Positions 11,772 to 23,853 of a stretch of DNA of 64,000 bases are shown in pieces (position 1 is the stretch's first letter; every line of letters begins with the position of its first letter). The stretch is taken from NCBI GenBank assembly GCA_028023455.1, contig JAQFVV010006246.1, positions 2,657,501-2,721,500 on the forward strand, given 5' to 3'. This stretch comes from Epiperipatus broadwayi (taxonomy: Eukaryota > Onychophora > Udeonychophora > Euonychophora > Peripatidae). Below the pieces are notes generated by a model, which was not told the DNA's origin, did no database searches, and saw nothing but the letters and a program-made list of their open reading frames with translations. Made by a program: the position numbers and the translations under genes.

Positions 11772-13455
11772 TTGTACCGGGTCAAACCACTGAAATCATC
11801 TACATATATGTATATATAAGTTTTGACTGGTTTCAAAATACATTTCATAATACATTTATAATCTTATAAATGTTATGTGAATGAGCTGGCATGTTTGAGC
11901 AAAATGGGAGATCTTATTGATAGCTTTAACTATCAACAATGGCCCACCTCGGCTGCTAGATTCAAACCCCTACTATCCAAATACTTTATTTGTTTCAGAG
12001 TAAACCCCGGGGCACCAACTAGTCCAAGGACTAATGTATTCGAGCAGTAGGCTCATAATCCAGCGCTCGAAACATTCCCTAAAACTAGCTCAGTCTAATT
12101 TTAATTCAATAACAAAGTTATACAAAATTGGTGGTGGGAAGAATTAATAAAAGGTTGGTAAAAAGAATTGACCGACAAATAAAGTTTAAGTTTGAAGACA
12201 ATTTATTTTAATCAACATTAATTAAGTTTTAACGATAATTTATAAACCAACATTAATTTACTAAATTTAAACATCTTGACAATCTAATTTAATACATGCA
12301 CATTTTTTTAAATTAACACATTATGATATATTTTATGAAAGAGCAAAAATAATCTTTGACATTTAAATTATCTAACATTCACAAACACGCACATCAATAG
12401 TTCATTTTATGCATGCTTATAAAGTTTATATAATTTGAATCTTGAATTTTTACGAATTACAGCGGTGGCTACTATGTATAAATGATAATAAATAAATGTT
12501 TACCTAGGATTTTTGGAACGTGGATATTGCTTGTTGTTGGCTGCTTCTGATGGATTATATCTAACCGGTTAAATTTTGACATTTATTGAAAAGATTTTAT
12601 GCTAATTCGTTGGTTTTATTCTTGGAGACAGTTGAATGTTTGATGGAGGATTTCTGAGTTGTTATGCATACATTATTTCACAGGCAGGTTTTGATGATCT
12701 TGTTGGACTAAAAAGGCTGAAGCACGAGCGTATATTTCCAAAAGCTGCTCAACAATGCATTTTTGTTTCTGGACTACATGATAGAAATGCACTGTTATCT
12801 CAACTGAAACAACTGTCACTGGAAACTAGACTGAATAAACTCCGATAAAAATCTAGCTATTTATATCTGCAAAGTGTTTTTTGTTTTAATATCCTCCGGC
12901 AAATGAGTGTTGTCAAAATTTCATTGATAACTAATCCTTTGACAACGTGTTTTTGAAGGTTGTTTAATTAGTAGTAGCTATTTCAAAACATGTGGTTTTT
13001 ATATCTTTAGTAGCCCACTGCTGTGTTTTTAAATATATTTCATTTCAATATTTATTTTCATGTGTTTTTCAATACGATTTTAACACGCATTTATTATATC
13101 TCTTATTAACAGCTTACATTTATTTACATTCGCACGCACATATATATTTTACTATTCTAAAATCAAATATAGTTTTAAGATTACTTTTCTTCTTTAATTT
13201 AAATGAAGAGATTTATATATATTTTTTTAAAGCTTTTAAATTGTATTTCAACTAATAATAATAAACTCTTTACTTCCTTTTTATAAAACCTTTAGTTTAA
13301 CTTTTCTAACCAATACTCCCCTCCCCTCTTTTAATGAATCAATTTTAACTTTTATTTCAACTCTTTTACGGAAGATTTTTTTTTATTTTAATAATTTTTT
13401 TAGACAAAATTATTTTATATACATGTGCCAAATCGGCCTTTGCACATTACAATAT
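11772..13455. repeat. Large interspersed element family Y, copy B
   Basis: Begins TTGTACCGGGTCAAACC after a (TA)n tract and ends near TTGCACATTACAATATATG. It is colinear with copy A (8232-9860) over most of its length, with indels. The 70-codon (12636-12848) and 87-codon (12992-13255) frames inside it are not conserved in copy A, so I treat them as chance. It has a tRNA-like head region and an AT-rich body. Confidence 0.6.
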
Positions 13456-14725
13456 ATGTATATATACACACATACATTAGAGCATTAGGTAACATCTCAT
13501 TTTATTTAAATAATTTTGTACAATCAAATTAATATTAAACATGCAATAAAAATGGAGCATTACAAATATTATATGTAAAACAAATTAATGCATCTAAATA
13601 TTTGGAAATCTAATACACATTCTATCCATCAGGAATTTTATTTCTTTTTTAATGATCATCTATCAAAAAAATCAAAAATAATCTTAAGATTTTGAATTCA
13701 TTGAACATGAGGATGCTGAAATATATAACTACCAAATTATTGACAAGTCTACATAATTGTGCCAGCAATTTGTCTTAGTACATCTTTTTATATTGTAATA
13801 GAATTTCATTATTGGAAGAAAATTTTTATTAATTTGTCTATCATGATAAATAAAATATTATTCAAAGTATCATTATTTATACTTTAAACATTAGACTGAT
13901 ATTGACATTTTATTGATGTTGTATAATTAATTTTATATATTGCTGATAATCAGAAATGTTGTTTTTGGTTCAATATAATGATTATAATATTATGTGTTTA
14001 CTTTTTGACCGTGTGTTTAATATATTTAAATCTAAAAACATACTTTTATTTTCATTGTTATTATTTTTTTTAATATTGAAATTAATATTTTTTTCCAAAT
14101 TAATTGAAATTCAAGAGTTATATTTCATTGAGCAAATATAAATAATATAAAAGAGTTTTCAAACTGGTGGTATAATTAATTGTTTTTTGAAGTAAAATGT
14201 GTATATAATTAGACCAATTTAATTAATTTAAATATAAATGAATTGAAATAGATAAAAAATTCACAAAATGCATCAGATCCAGATCCAAACTCATCACTGA
14301 TAATGGCCATAAACCATAAATTAGTCTGAGAATATGGTTGATATTAGTTATGAATTTAACATTTTGTACAAATATCTATTGGTTATTTATGTTCTTTATA
14401 GAAAGAAGTAATATAATAAAAAAGACAATTGTTTTTTGTAAAGCAAAGTATAAGTGAAATACTATGATGTTTTTTTTTTTCTTTGATTTTATATCCATCC
14501 TAGACAGAGAATAAAAATGCATGAGTTTATCCATCTGGTGATATCAAAATATGATTACTGAATTAATATTAGAACTATTTAATTATACAGCAAATTTTAT
14601 TTAGTTTCAAAACATTAAGATAGGTTTGACTTTTGAATGGATAGCTGGATAATACAAAAACAAAAGAAGATAGTCATTTGATGGAAAGTACATTAAATCC
14701 AAAAAAAATTGATCCATTATATATA
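13456..14725. other. AT-rich non-coding DNA
   Basis: No gene or recognisable element was seen. A 61-codon frame at 13956-14141 is a low-complexity A/T translation. Confidence 0.5.
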
Positions 14726-14730
14726 TATAT

Positions 14731-17443
14731 GAAAAAACAAATACAAGTTAATCACGTAACCTGCTATCACTTGTTATTTATGTCCAAAAGATGGCGCTAT
14801 ACCAAAACCGCCGAACAAGTGTAAGATTTGTTTTACATAAACGAAAAAAGAGTCAGAAATTAACTACCTCTTTCATTTGCTCACCCCCAGATCAGCTGAT
14901 TTCAAGCTGGTTTGCTATCCTCAGTGGGGATAGAGTATAGAAACTAGATCTAAACACTGACTCTCAAGTGTTTATGCAAAACGTTTCTATCAGATTGCAA
15001 GCGTGAATTTTTCAGACCGGTAAAGTCTTCAAACCCAGCCTAGCAAGCTAGATATTTATATGGGTCTGATCTCAGTTCAGAATCACCATATAATCAAAGT
15101 CTCTGCAATATATATCATTGCAAGAAAACTCTAAAGGTACATTTATGAAAAAACAAATACAAGTTAATCACGTAACCTGCTATCACTTGTTATTTATGTC
15201 CAAAAGATGGCGCTATACCAAAACCGCCGAACAAGTGTAAGATTTGTTTTACATAAACGAAAAAAGAGTCAGAAATTAACTACCTCTTTCATTTGCTCAC
15301 CCCCAGATCAGCTGATTTCAAGCTGGTTTGCTATCCTCAGTGGGGGATAGAGTATAGAAACTAGATCTAAACACTGACTCTCAAGTGTTTATGCAAAACG
15401 TTTCTATCAGATTGCAAGCGTGAATTTTTCAGACCGGTAAAGTCTTCAAACCCAGCCTAGCAAGCTAGATATTTATATGGGTCTGATCTCAGTTCAGAAT
15501 CACCATATAATCAAAGTCTCTGCAATATATATCATTGCAAGAAAACTCTAAAGGTACATTTATGAAAAAACAAATACAAGTTAATCACGTAACCTGCTAT
15601 CACTTGTTATTTATGTCCAAAAGATGGCGCTATACCAAAACCGCCGAACAAGTGTAAGATTTGTTTTACATAAACGAAAAAAGAGTCAGAAATTAACACC
15701 TCTTTCATTTGCTCACCCCCAGATCAGCTGATTTCAAGCTGGTTTGCTATCCTCAGTGGGGGATAGAGTATAGAAACTAGATCTAAACACTGACTCTCAA
15801 GTGTTTATGCAAAACGTTTCTATCAGATTGCAAGCGTGAATTTTTCAGACCGGTAAAGTCTTCAAACCCAGCCTAGCAAGCTAGATATTTATATGGGTCT
15901 GATCTCAGTTCAGAATCACCATATAATCAAAGTCTCTGCAATATATATCATTGCAAGAAAACTCTAAAGGTACATTTATGAAAAAACAAATACAAGTTAA
16001 TCACGTAACCTGCTATCACTTGTTATTTATGTCCAAAAGATGGCGCTATACCAAAACCGCGAACAAGTGTAAGATTTGTTTTACATAAACGAAAAAAGAG
16101 TCAGAAATTAACTACCTCTTTCATTTGCTCACCCCCAGATCAGCTGATTTCAAGCTGGTTTGCTATCCTCAGTGGGGGATAGAGTATAGAAACTAGATCT
16201 AAACACTGACTCTCAAGTGTTTATGCAAAACGTTTCTATCAGATTGCAAGCGTGAATTTTTCAGACCGGTAAAGTCTTCAAACCCAGCCTAGCAAGCTAG
16301 ATATTTATATGGGTCTGATCTCAGTTCAGAATCACCATATAATCAAAGTCTCTGCAATATATATCATTGCAAGAAAACTCTAAAGGTACATTTATGAAAA
16401 AACAAATACAAGTTAATCACGTAACCTGCTATCACTTGTTATTTATGTCCAAAAGATGGCGCTATACCAAAACCGCCGAACAAGTGTAAGATTTGTTTTA
16501 CATAAACGAAAAAAGAGTCAGAAATTAACTACCTCTTTCATTTGCTCACCCCCAGATCAGCTGATTTCAAGCTGGTTTGCTATCCTCAGTGGGGGATAGA
16601 GTATAGAAACTAGATCTAAACACTGACTCTCAAGTGTTTATGCAAAACGTTTCTATCAGATTGCAAGCGTGAATTTTTCAGACCGGATCGGAAGAGCACA
16701 CGTCTTCAAACCCAGCCTAGCAAGCTAGATATTTATATGGGTCTGATCTCAGTTCAGAATCACCATATAATCAAAGTCTCTGCAATATATCATTGCAAGA
16801 AAACTCTAAAGGTACATTTATGAAAAAACAAATACAAGTTAATCACGTAACCTGCTATCACTTGTTATTTATGTCCAAAGATGGCGCTATACCAAAACGC
16901 CGAACAAGTGAAGATTTGTTTACTAAACAAAAAAGAGTCAAAGAGTGTTAATTTCTGACTCTTTTTCGTTTATGTAAAACAAATCTTACACTTGTTCGGC
17001 GGTTTTGGTATAGCGCCATCTTTGGACATAAATAACAAGTGATAGCAGGTTACGTGATTAACTTGTATTTGTTTTTTCATAAATGTACCTTTAGAGTTTT
17101 CTTGCAATGATATATATTGCAGAGACTTTGATTATATGGTGATTCTGAACTGAGATCAGACCCATATAAATATCTAGCTTGCTAGGCTGGGTTTGAAGAC
17201 TTTACCGGTCTGAAAAATTCACGCTTGCAATCTGATAGAAACGTTTTGCATAAACACTTGAGAGTCAGTGTTTAGATCTAGTTTCTATACTCTATCCCCC
17301 ACTGAGGATAGCAAACCAGCTTGAAATCAGCTGATCTGGGGGTGAGCAAATGAAAGAGGTAGTTAATTTCTGACTCTTTTTCCTTTATGTAAAACAAATC
17401 TTACACTTGTTCGGCGGTTTTGGTATAGCGCCATCTTTTGGAC
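14731..17443. repeat. 416-bp tandem array, five and a fraction units, with an inverted distal end
   Basis: Units start at 14731, 15147, 15564, 15980, 16396 and 16822, each with GAAAAAACAAATACAAGTTA. The period is 416-417 bp except where an adapter-like insertion lengthens unit 5. Units are almost identical. Unit 6 stops after about 120 bp, and the sequence turns round near 16940. From there to 17443 the same unit runs as its reverse complement. Each unit holds CCAAAAGATGGCGCTATA (first at 14784-14801). The flanks are (TA)n tracts. The layout matches the foldback element at 10131-10893, so this is probably a satellite-forming foldback transposon. It is non-coding. Confidence 0.9.
16686..16705 (+). 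other. Illumina TruSeq adapter sequence embedded in repeat unit 5
   Basis: GATCGGAAGAGCACACGTCT is identical to the start of the standard Illumina read adapter. The other units read GACCGGTAAAGTCTTC here. In this unit the TAAA is replaced by 15 extra bases that complete the adapter word. It is a library or assembly artefact, not biology. Confidence 0.93.
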
Positions 17444-17504
17444 ATATATATATATATATATATAAAACCAAAACTGCCTAACACTATACTAGCAAAAAAT
17501 AAAA

Positions 17505-17967
17505 ATGCAAAACCATAAAACAATACAATACTAGATTAAATCCAAAATTTTATCAAAATCCTTATACAATCATGGTTTCATCTACTACAAATAGACCTTC
17601 TCAAGTGAAAATCAAACTAAAGGAAATAACATATATATACAAACAAACAAACCTTCCCATAATTCATTTCAAACTCCATCTTCCCTTAATATCAAAAGAA
17701 GTCTTCATAAGATTGATAGCCTCAGAATCAAGAAGTTTTATCATCAAAGTCTCCTTTATTCTTCTTTTAACTCATTCTTTTCATAAAAAATAACTGAAGC
17801 ATTGTCAAACAATATTCTGTGACCTGTATTCAATTCATGTTATTTATTTTTTTAGTTTGATTTTCACTTGAGAATGTCTATTTGTAGTAGATGAAACCAT
17901 GGTTGTATAAGGATTTTGGTAAAATTTTGGATTTAATCTAGTATTGTATTGTTTTGTGGTTTTGCAT
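17505..17967. mobile_element. MITE-like element with 117-bp terminal inverted repeats
   Basis: The left arm 17505-17621 (starting ATGCAAAACCATAAAACAAT) is the near-perfect reverse complement of 17851-17967 (ending GTTTTGTGGTTTTGCAT). The total length is 463 bp. The 73-codon frame at 17572-17793 spans the left arm and centre and has no family features. The size, inverted ends and lack of coding fit a non-autonomous DNA transposon. Confidence 0.75.
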
Positions 17968-20900
17968 AAATATATAGATCCAAGCAATTTATAGATAGTC
18001 ATAAACTAGAAGCTATTCTATTGGAAAATGGATAGAGCACTACTGGATATGAATTTGATAAGTGCCACCATGTATTACTCAAGCTTACAATAGTTGGCAG
18101 CAGCAACAATCATAGTTACAATTCTCTTCTGGCCAGATCAAATGATTTTTAAAATATTTACCTATGAAGTTGCTTTAATTAAATGAATGGAAGAGTCTAA
18201 TTCATAATAGTAGAAATCCAGGAAACATTTAGACATGGAAATTCCTAGTTTGTATTCCCAACTTACGTAAATGGGTAAGAAATGTATGACTTTCTATATA
18301 GGGAGAAGGCTTGTGATAATAAATAGATGATTGATAAATATATTAAATTTGAAAATAAATAGAACATTAGTTGATCTGATTAGGAAATAATATGAAAATA
18401 ATTATTATTATGTAAAAAAAAAAATAAGAGAGACTGGAAATTTTTCAAGAATAATACAAATTGGGACTAAATTTAATGAAGAAATATAAAAAATGATGAT
18501 GAATATTTGAGAGAAAGAATTTTTTGAGTTGTAATATAAAACAATCTGATAAAATAGATATAAAAATTTGGAAATCATTTAAAGTAACCAAAAAGATTAT
18601 TTGGTAAAAAAAAAAAAAAGATAAATGATGCAGAAAAAAAAAATTCAATAAATTAACATTGTTTTCATATAGTGTAATATAGCAAGAATTGTTTGGAAGA
18701 AAGTTGTGGTATATGGTCTAATTTATGTGTTAGTAAAAAAATGGTGAAAAGTAAATAGAAAGATATACTTTAATTGCAGATATGTAGGCATAAAATGAAG
18801 CAATTCAGAGTAAATGGGATTATCAGAATTTCAATGCAAAAAGCACATTTTAAATATTGGTCGATTGCAATTTATGAATATTTAAGAGAATAGTCAAAAT
18901 AGTTTTTTAATGAGCTTTGAAAGGTTAAATAACAATATAGATAATAAAAAAAAGGTAATGCACTAGTGAAAAAGGTAAGATTTTGTGCCAATTTATTTTT
19001 ATAAAAGATAAGATAAAAGTGATACCAAGATTGTTAATGGGATTGTAATAGGAGAATGTTTTCACTCATAAAAGACAGGGAGTTACATATATGGAGAACA
19101 TGGATAAACAGTAAAAAAAATGAATATACATAGAACTAAACAAAATATTGGTTTGGATCATTTCATGATAATAATAAAAAAGTAGTTTACTTTTAAGTTC
19201 AAAAAAGATCTAAAAGAATATATTTATAAATGAAATAATTTGGGTGATTCGTTTTGAAAATTGGATAATAAAAATGTAGAATATATTAAGCATTGGTTAA
19301 TAAAATATAAATACAGGCAGAAAAAAATGCATATAATGAAGTTATGTTAAAATATTGATTAAGTAATTATAAAGAAAGTTAGTTTTAATTTTTATACTTG
19401 GATTACAGAATGATAAGAATAATATTGAGATTAGGACTATTGAATGGATAAAAGTGATAGTGTGGAAATGAGATAGAGCTTTAAATAAATTTGAGATTTT
19501 GGATATTGTTCAGATTAGAAAATGATAAGAGAAAAGCATAATTACCAACATTTTTTTTTTGGTATATTGATTGAAAAATTCAGTAAAGAAGCAATGTTAT
19601 ATCACATTACAGTAGATGAATCAATTGATTAAATCATACCTATATTTAAAGGCTGTTTATTTGTTGGGAGATTTTAATGTTTAGCTTTTTTGATATTATG
19701 GAAAATACTTCATTTTCTATAATAAAAAGTTTTGTAGCTCTTGTGCTTCTTATATCTTCTGAGACATCTTTATTAATTATTTATATCTTTCTTTCCACTT
19801 ATAATTTCTTTAGTAACCATAATCTTGAAGATTATTTATTCAGATCAGAAAGTTTTAAATTTTAAATTCTCTCAAAATTTGCCATGATGATTTCTATTAT
19901 AATATTTGAAATCCTGTTAGTGTTTCAATTTTTTGTTCTTCACACAAAAAGTTCTGTTCTCATTTATCAAATTCTGCATAATATTTTATTTTCAATTTTA
20001 GTATTGTTTTACTATAAAGTAATAAGCTCCTTATATTTTAAATTACTTTTTATAAAAATTAATATTGCCAATAAGATATAAATTTAGGTTCCACTGTTGT
20101 CTAAATGGTCACCTAAGTTTATTATTGTTGTTATAGCTGTGTTTTGAAATTGTCATCTTATATTTCTGACCCTGGGAAATATTTTATTTAATATCAATGA
20201 TAAGACGTGTGATTGTAATAAGTTTTTTATTTTTTTATTAAATTTTAATAGCTTGTGACTATTAGTTTTTTTGTTCTACATCACAATGATTTTTCTCTAG
20301 CAATTATGAATTCAGATTCTGATAGCTATTTATTTTAAATTTCTGTATTTCTCTGATTACAAGTTGAGAAAATTATTTACTTCTTGGTTTTTTATTTTTA
20401 TTTTTTATCACGTCTATAAGGAGTTTATGCCAGTTTATTAAAAATTTTGTAACCATTACTGTCATATTCTGAAGACTATTGATAAGCACTCAAGCATAAG
20501 AGAATGCAAAAAAAAAAAAAGTTTATTATAATAAAGTCATAATCAACTTAATGCAAATGTTGTGTAACATTTTTTTGTTTTTGAATTTATTATTTTATTT
20601 TTTAATTTGAAGTTATCACAATGATTTACAAAGTATTTATTATATCATATTTATATCATATTACAGTATTTGTCACATTGCTTTCTTTGAATTTTAATTC
20701 ATTATGCTGTCAAAAAATAATGTTTTTTTAACATCTATTTTATAATTGTGAACATTTTTTGTTTTTAAAAATGTAACGTTCATACTAATTTATTCTTTTT
20801 TTGTATTAATCTTAGTATTTCTTTGTATTTTTATTCAGTTGATAAATTAGCAGTTGAAACCTTAAAATAACTTAAAATGCAAACATTTAAATAAGTTGTC

Positions 20901-21119
20901 ATTTTTCTAATTCACACATATAATAATTTCTGTAAAAATAATGATTATTTAGTAAATATTTTCTAACCGTACCATAACTATTTAATCTAAAAACGTTCAA
21001 ATGTTATTATAGGTGTATTATGACTGATTTTATAAAAGTTTCAATATATATTTATTCATATATATATATTTCAGTTTTATCAAAATACCTAGTAATATAT
21101 ATGTAATTTCAATTTTCAG
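17968..21119. other. AT-rich DNA, probably intron upstream of the first CUB exon
   Basis: No exon with a CUB first-half signature (CGG, SPNYP, CxW) was found. Small frames (18445-18648, 19677-20081) are A/T-driven. The final bases ATTTTCAG form the acceptor for the exon at 21120. The region is intronic if the gene extends upstream, as the half domain implies. Confidence 0.5.
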
Positions 21120-21345
21120 ATAGATTTTATTCATTTTGAAGTGGAATCATCTACAAATTGCACTAAAGATGGAGTTATTTTAAAAAATGGCCATTTAATA
21201 GACTCTCCAATTAAAGGAATTTTTTGTGGCAATGTAACACCTACAACTTTGCTTTCAAGTGGTTCTTATTTTATGATTAATTTTTATTCTGATGATTCAG
21301 GATTTGGAAAAGGATTTCAAGCCACATTTTCTTCAATTTCTCCAG
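21120..21345 (+). CDS. CUB-domain protein, internal exon (second half of a CUB domain)
   Basis: This exon encodes the C-terminal half of a CUB module, an extracellular beta-sandwich used in secreted and endocytic proteins. The frame reads IDFIHFEVESSTNCTKDGV, then GIFCG, an SSG turn and INFYSDDSGFGKGF, the usual end of a CUB domain. The two cysteines (TNC and FCG) are the expected second disulfide, and the SDDSGF acidic turn resembles the calcium-site loop of many CUB domains. It is bounded by the acceptor ATTTTCAG and the donor CAG|GTAAAT, and ends in phase 1. The first codon position agrees with an incoming phase-0 intron. The next exon (31535) supplies the two bases that finish a Gly codon just before the next domain's CGG. 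The preceding half-domain exon was not found. Cubilin is a possible homologue but not provable here. Confidence 0.9.
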
Positions 21346-21410
21346 GTAAATATAATGAATATTTTTATAATATTATAATTTTTAAAAAATCAAATTAATT
21401 ATAATAAATT

Positions 21411-21620
21411 TTGAATATTTCTAGAAGGCAAAGATAAAAGTCAATATCGAATTATTATTACTATTGTTGTTATTTAAAACTATAAATGTACAAATAGTTC
21501 TTATAAATATTTCAGATTCTTGAATATTTCTAGAAGGCAAAGATATAAGTCAATATCGAATTATTATTACTGTTGTTATTTAAAACTATAAATGTACAAA
21601 TAGTTCTTATAAATATTTCA
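21411..21620. repeat. Tandem duplication of about 105 bp just inside the intron
   Basis: 21411-21519 and 21520-21620 are nearly identical and start TTGAATATTTCTAGAAGGCA. The copies differ by a few bases and an 8-bp deletion. It lies about 65 bp downstream of the splice donor and is non-coding. Confidence 0.85.
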
Positions 21621-22944
21621 CAAAGAAGTACTAAAAATAGAAGAAAAAATTATATTAGATATAAAAAAATATTTGTATTATTACTTTTAAATAATTAATA
21701 TTAAAAGAAAACAAAATAAAATAAAGAATTTTCTGAGTAATATAAAAAAACAGCCTAAATATAACTAAGCAGTGTTTATATGAGTAGTACAATATACAGA
21801 TAAACATATTGAGCATTTTATTTAAGTAAATTAATACTTATTAGAAGCTTAATGAAGAACAAAATTTCAAAACAATAATTATTGTAATATATATAATAAA
21901 ATTAGAAACAATATGATAGAATGGAAATATTAAAATAAAATGTTAATTATTCATTGTTCAAATTACAATAGAATTTAATTAGCATACGAGTAAACTGAAT
22001 TTTCCCACTCTATTTAAGAGAATATTGAATTCAATCTTTATACAAGATTAAAAGTATAGGAAATAATTACATTAAATAAAAGATTAATTTTTTAAGTGCA
22101 ACTTTGAAAACATAAAAATATATTTTTGAGTTAGGTAAAACATACTCTGTGAGAACTGCCAAAATTCAGCTCAGCTGGATTTACAGCCATAGATTGAGAC
22201 TTGAGTATATTATACATCTCTGGACCATAGCCATTAGTGTGGCTAACTTCAGCTCAGGATTTTAATCTGGTTAGCCTGTAGGTAAAAAATCAAATGCTTC
22301 TTATAATATGGCCAGTTCTCAGGTTGAGACAGATCAAAAGATTCCATAGAGCTTATTTATTTATGTGAAACATCGCTCGTAATTAATTTAATTAATTTTG
22401 TACTACTTGAAAATGAAGGAATACTGTACTTTTTGAAAATTAAGGTTATATCTTTGAAAGTGCTAGAAGAAATTTATTAAATTTTAATCGATAAAAGTTT
22501 GTCATTTATTTGATTTGATATATTTAATATAAAACTAAATTATACATGCGTGTGTATTTTGATAGTAACACAAATATTAGAGTTTTACAAATATATATAT
22601 TTTTAACACATGTTGAACGTTTATATACTACTGTTTGTAGTTGTTTAAAATCTATTTTTATCTGTATTTTTGTGAGTAACTACTTGTAATTATTTTTCTT
22701 TTACAGTTACGTTATTGCAACTAATTCAATGAAGCTTTTAAACCACTAGGGCAAGCTTTTGTCCCTTTCTTCTGAGTAAAGCTCTTGTGATTGGTTGTAT
22801 CTTCAAACTGACGTGCCTTTATGCTTGGAGTTATTTTTTATTTGACTGCTTTGCATGGTTTTTAATTATGGTGAACATCAATTTTTTAAAATATATATAT
22901 AACAAATACGCACTCCCATATTTATTTTAAATGTTTAACTCTAA
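21621..22944. other. Intron sequence without recognised elements
   Basis: Mostly A/T. A less AT-rich block at 22140-22350 (around CTCTGGACCATAGCCATTAG) could be a decayed interspersed repeat, but no copy of it was found in this window. Confidence 0.4.
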
Positions 22945-23246
22945 TTTTTCCAACCATGAGTGAAAAATTGTCTGTCTCACTGCACCAGATCTGTTGAAAC
23001 TGGCATATTTTATACTACAATTTTTCCAGCCATGAAGGAAAAAAATTTTAATTGTCTAATTGTCTGACTGCCAGATCCATTAAAAGTGGTGTATTTTATA
23101 CTATAATTTTTCCAGTTGTGAAGGAAAATTTTTTCAAATGTCTTGACTGTGCTAGATCCGTTGAAACTGGCATGTTTTATACTATAATTTTTTCAACTGT
23201 GAAGAAAAGTTTTTTCAAATATCTGACTGCACCAGATCTGTTATGT
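22945..23246. repeat. Diverged tandem repeat, period about 82 bp, nearly four units
   Basis: Each unit holds a GACTGCACCAGATCTGTTGA-like part, then ACTGGCATRTTTTATACTA, then TTTTTCCARCYRTGAAGGAA. The 91-codon plus-strand frame at 23052-23327 is open only because it runs along these repeats. I do not call it a gene. Confidence 0.75.
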
Positions 23247-23478
23247 TTCGTTAGGCTTACAGGTTTGGTTCCAAACCAACAGACAAATGATGACAACTTC
23301 TCAACAATTAATATGAACAATTTATGAATTACAAAAATATACCCACATTAGTTAAACAAATGAATAAATATAGTTTATACAATTGAATGCTGAGATAGTC
23401 ATGCCGAGTAATGGAACTCACTTCCAGCTATATAAGTATCCTGCCTCATGATCTCAGTTAAGAGACTTCTGGCTGTAC

Positions 23479-23853
23479 AAGACAGCTTGCCTCGAGTTGC
23501 CTCTCTCTTCCAGCTGTAGTTAGACAGCTTGCCTCAAGTTGGTTGCAAACATAACAGTTTCTAGTCCCTATGTGGACTTGCTTCACTGTGTGGATGTCAT
23601 GATAATGACTAGAGAAATAGAATATCCTTGCTGATGGTATAGTGGTTTCATTGGAGAGCATGTTCAGTCATTCAAGACAGCTTGCCTTGAGTCACCTCTC
23701 TCTTCCAGCTACACTTAGACAGTTTGCCTCAAGTTGGTTGCAGACATAGCAGTTTCTAATCCCTATGTGTGGATGTCATGATAATGACTGGAGAAATAGA
23801 GTACCCTTGCTGAGGGCATAAGGGTTTTATTGGAGAGCACATTCAATCATTCA
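23479..23853. repeat. Tandem duplication of about 190 bp
   Basis: 23479-23673 is repeated at 23674-23853. Both start AAGACAGCTTGCCT and contain TCTCTCTTCCAGCT and TGGATGTCATGATAATGACT. The first copy has a 16-bp insertion before TGGATGTCATG. Non-coding and intronic. Confidence 0.8.

Noticed and set aside
12636-12848. 70-codon frame in family-Y copy B
   Set aside because: Not preserved in the homologous copy A at 8232-9860.
14731-17443. CRISPR-like appearance of regularly spaced repeats
   Set aside because: The 416-bp units are contiguous and identical throughout with no unique spacers, and the genome is eukaryotic.
23052-23327. 91-codon plus-strand frame
   Set aside because: It runs along the 82-bp tandem repeat and repeats itself with shifting phase; no protein features.
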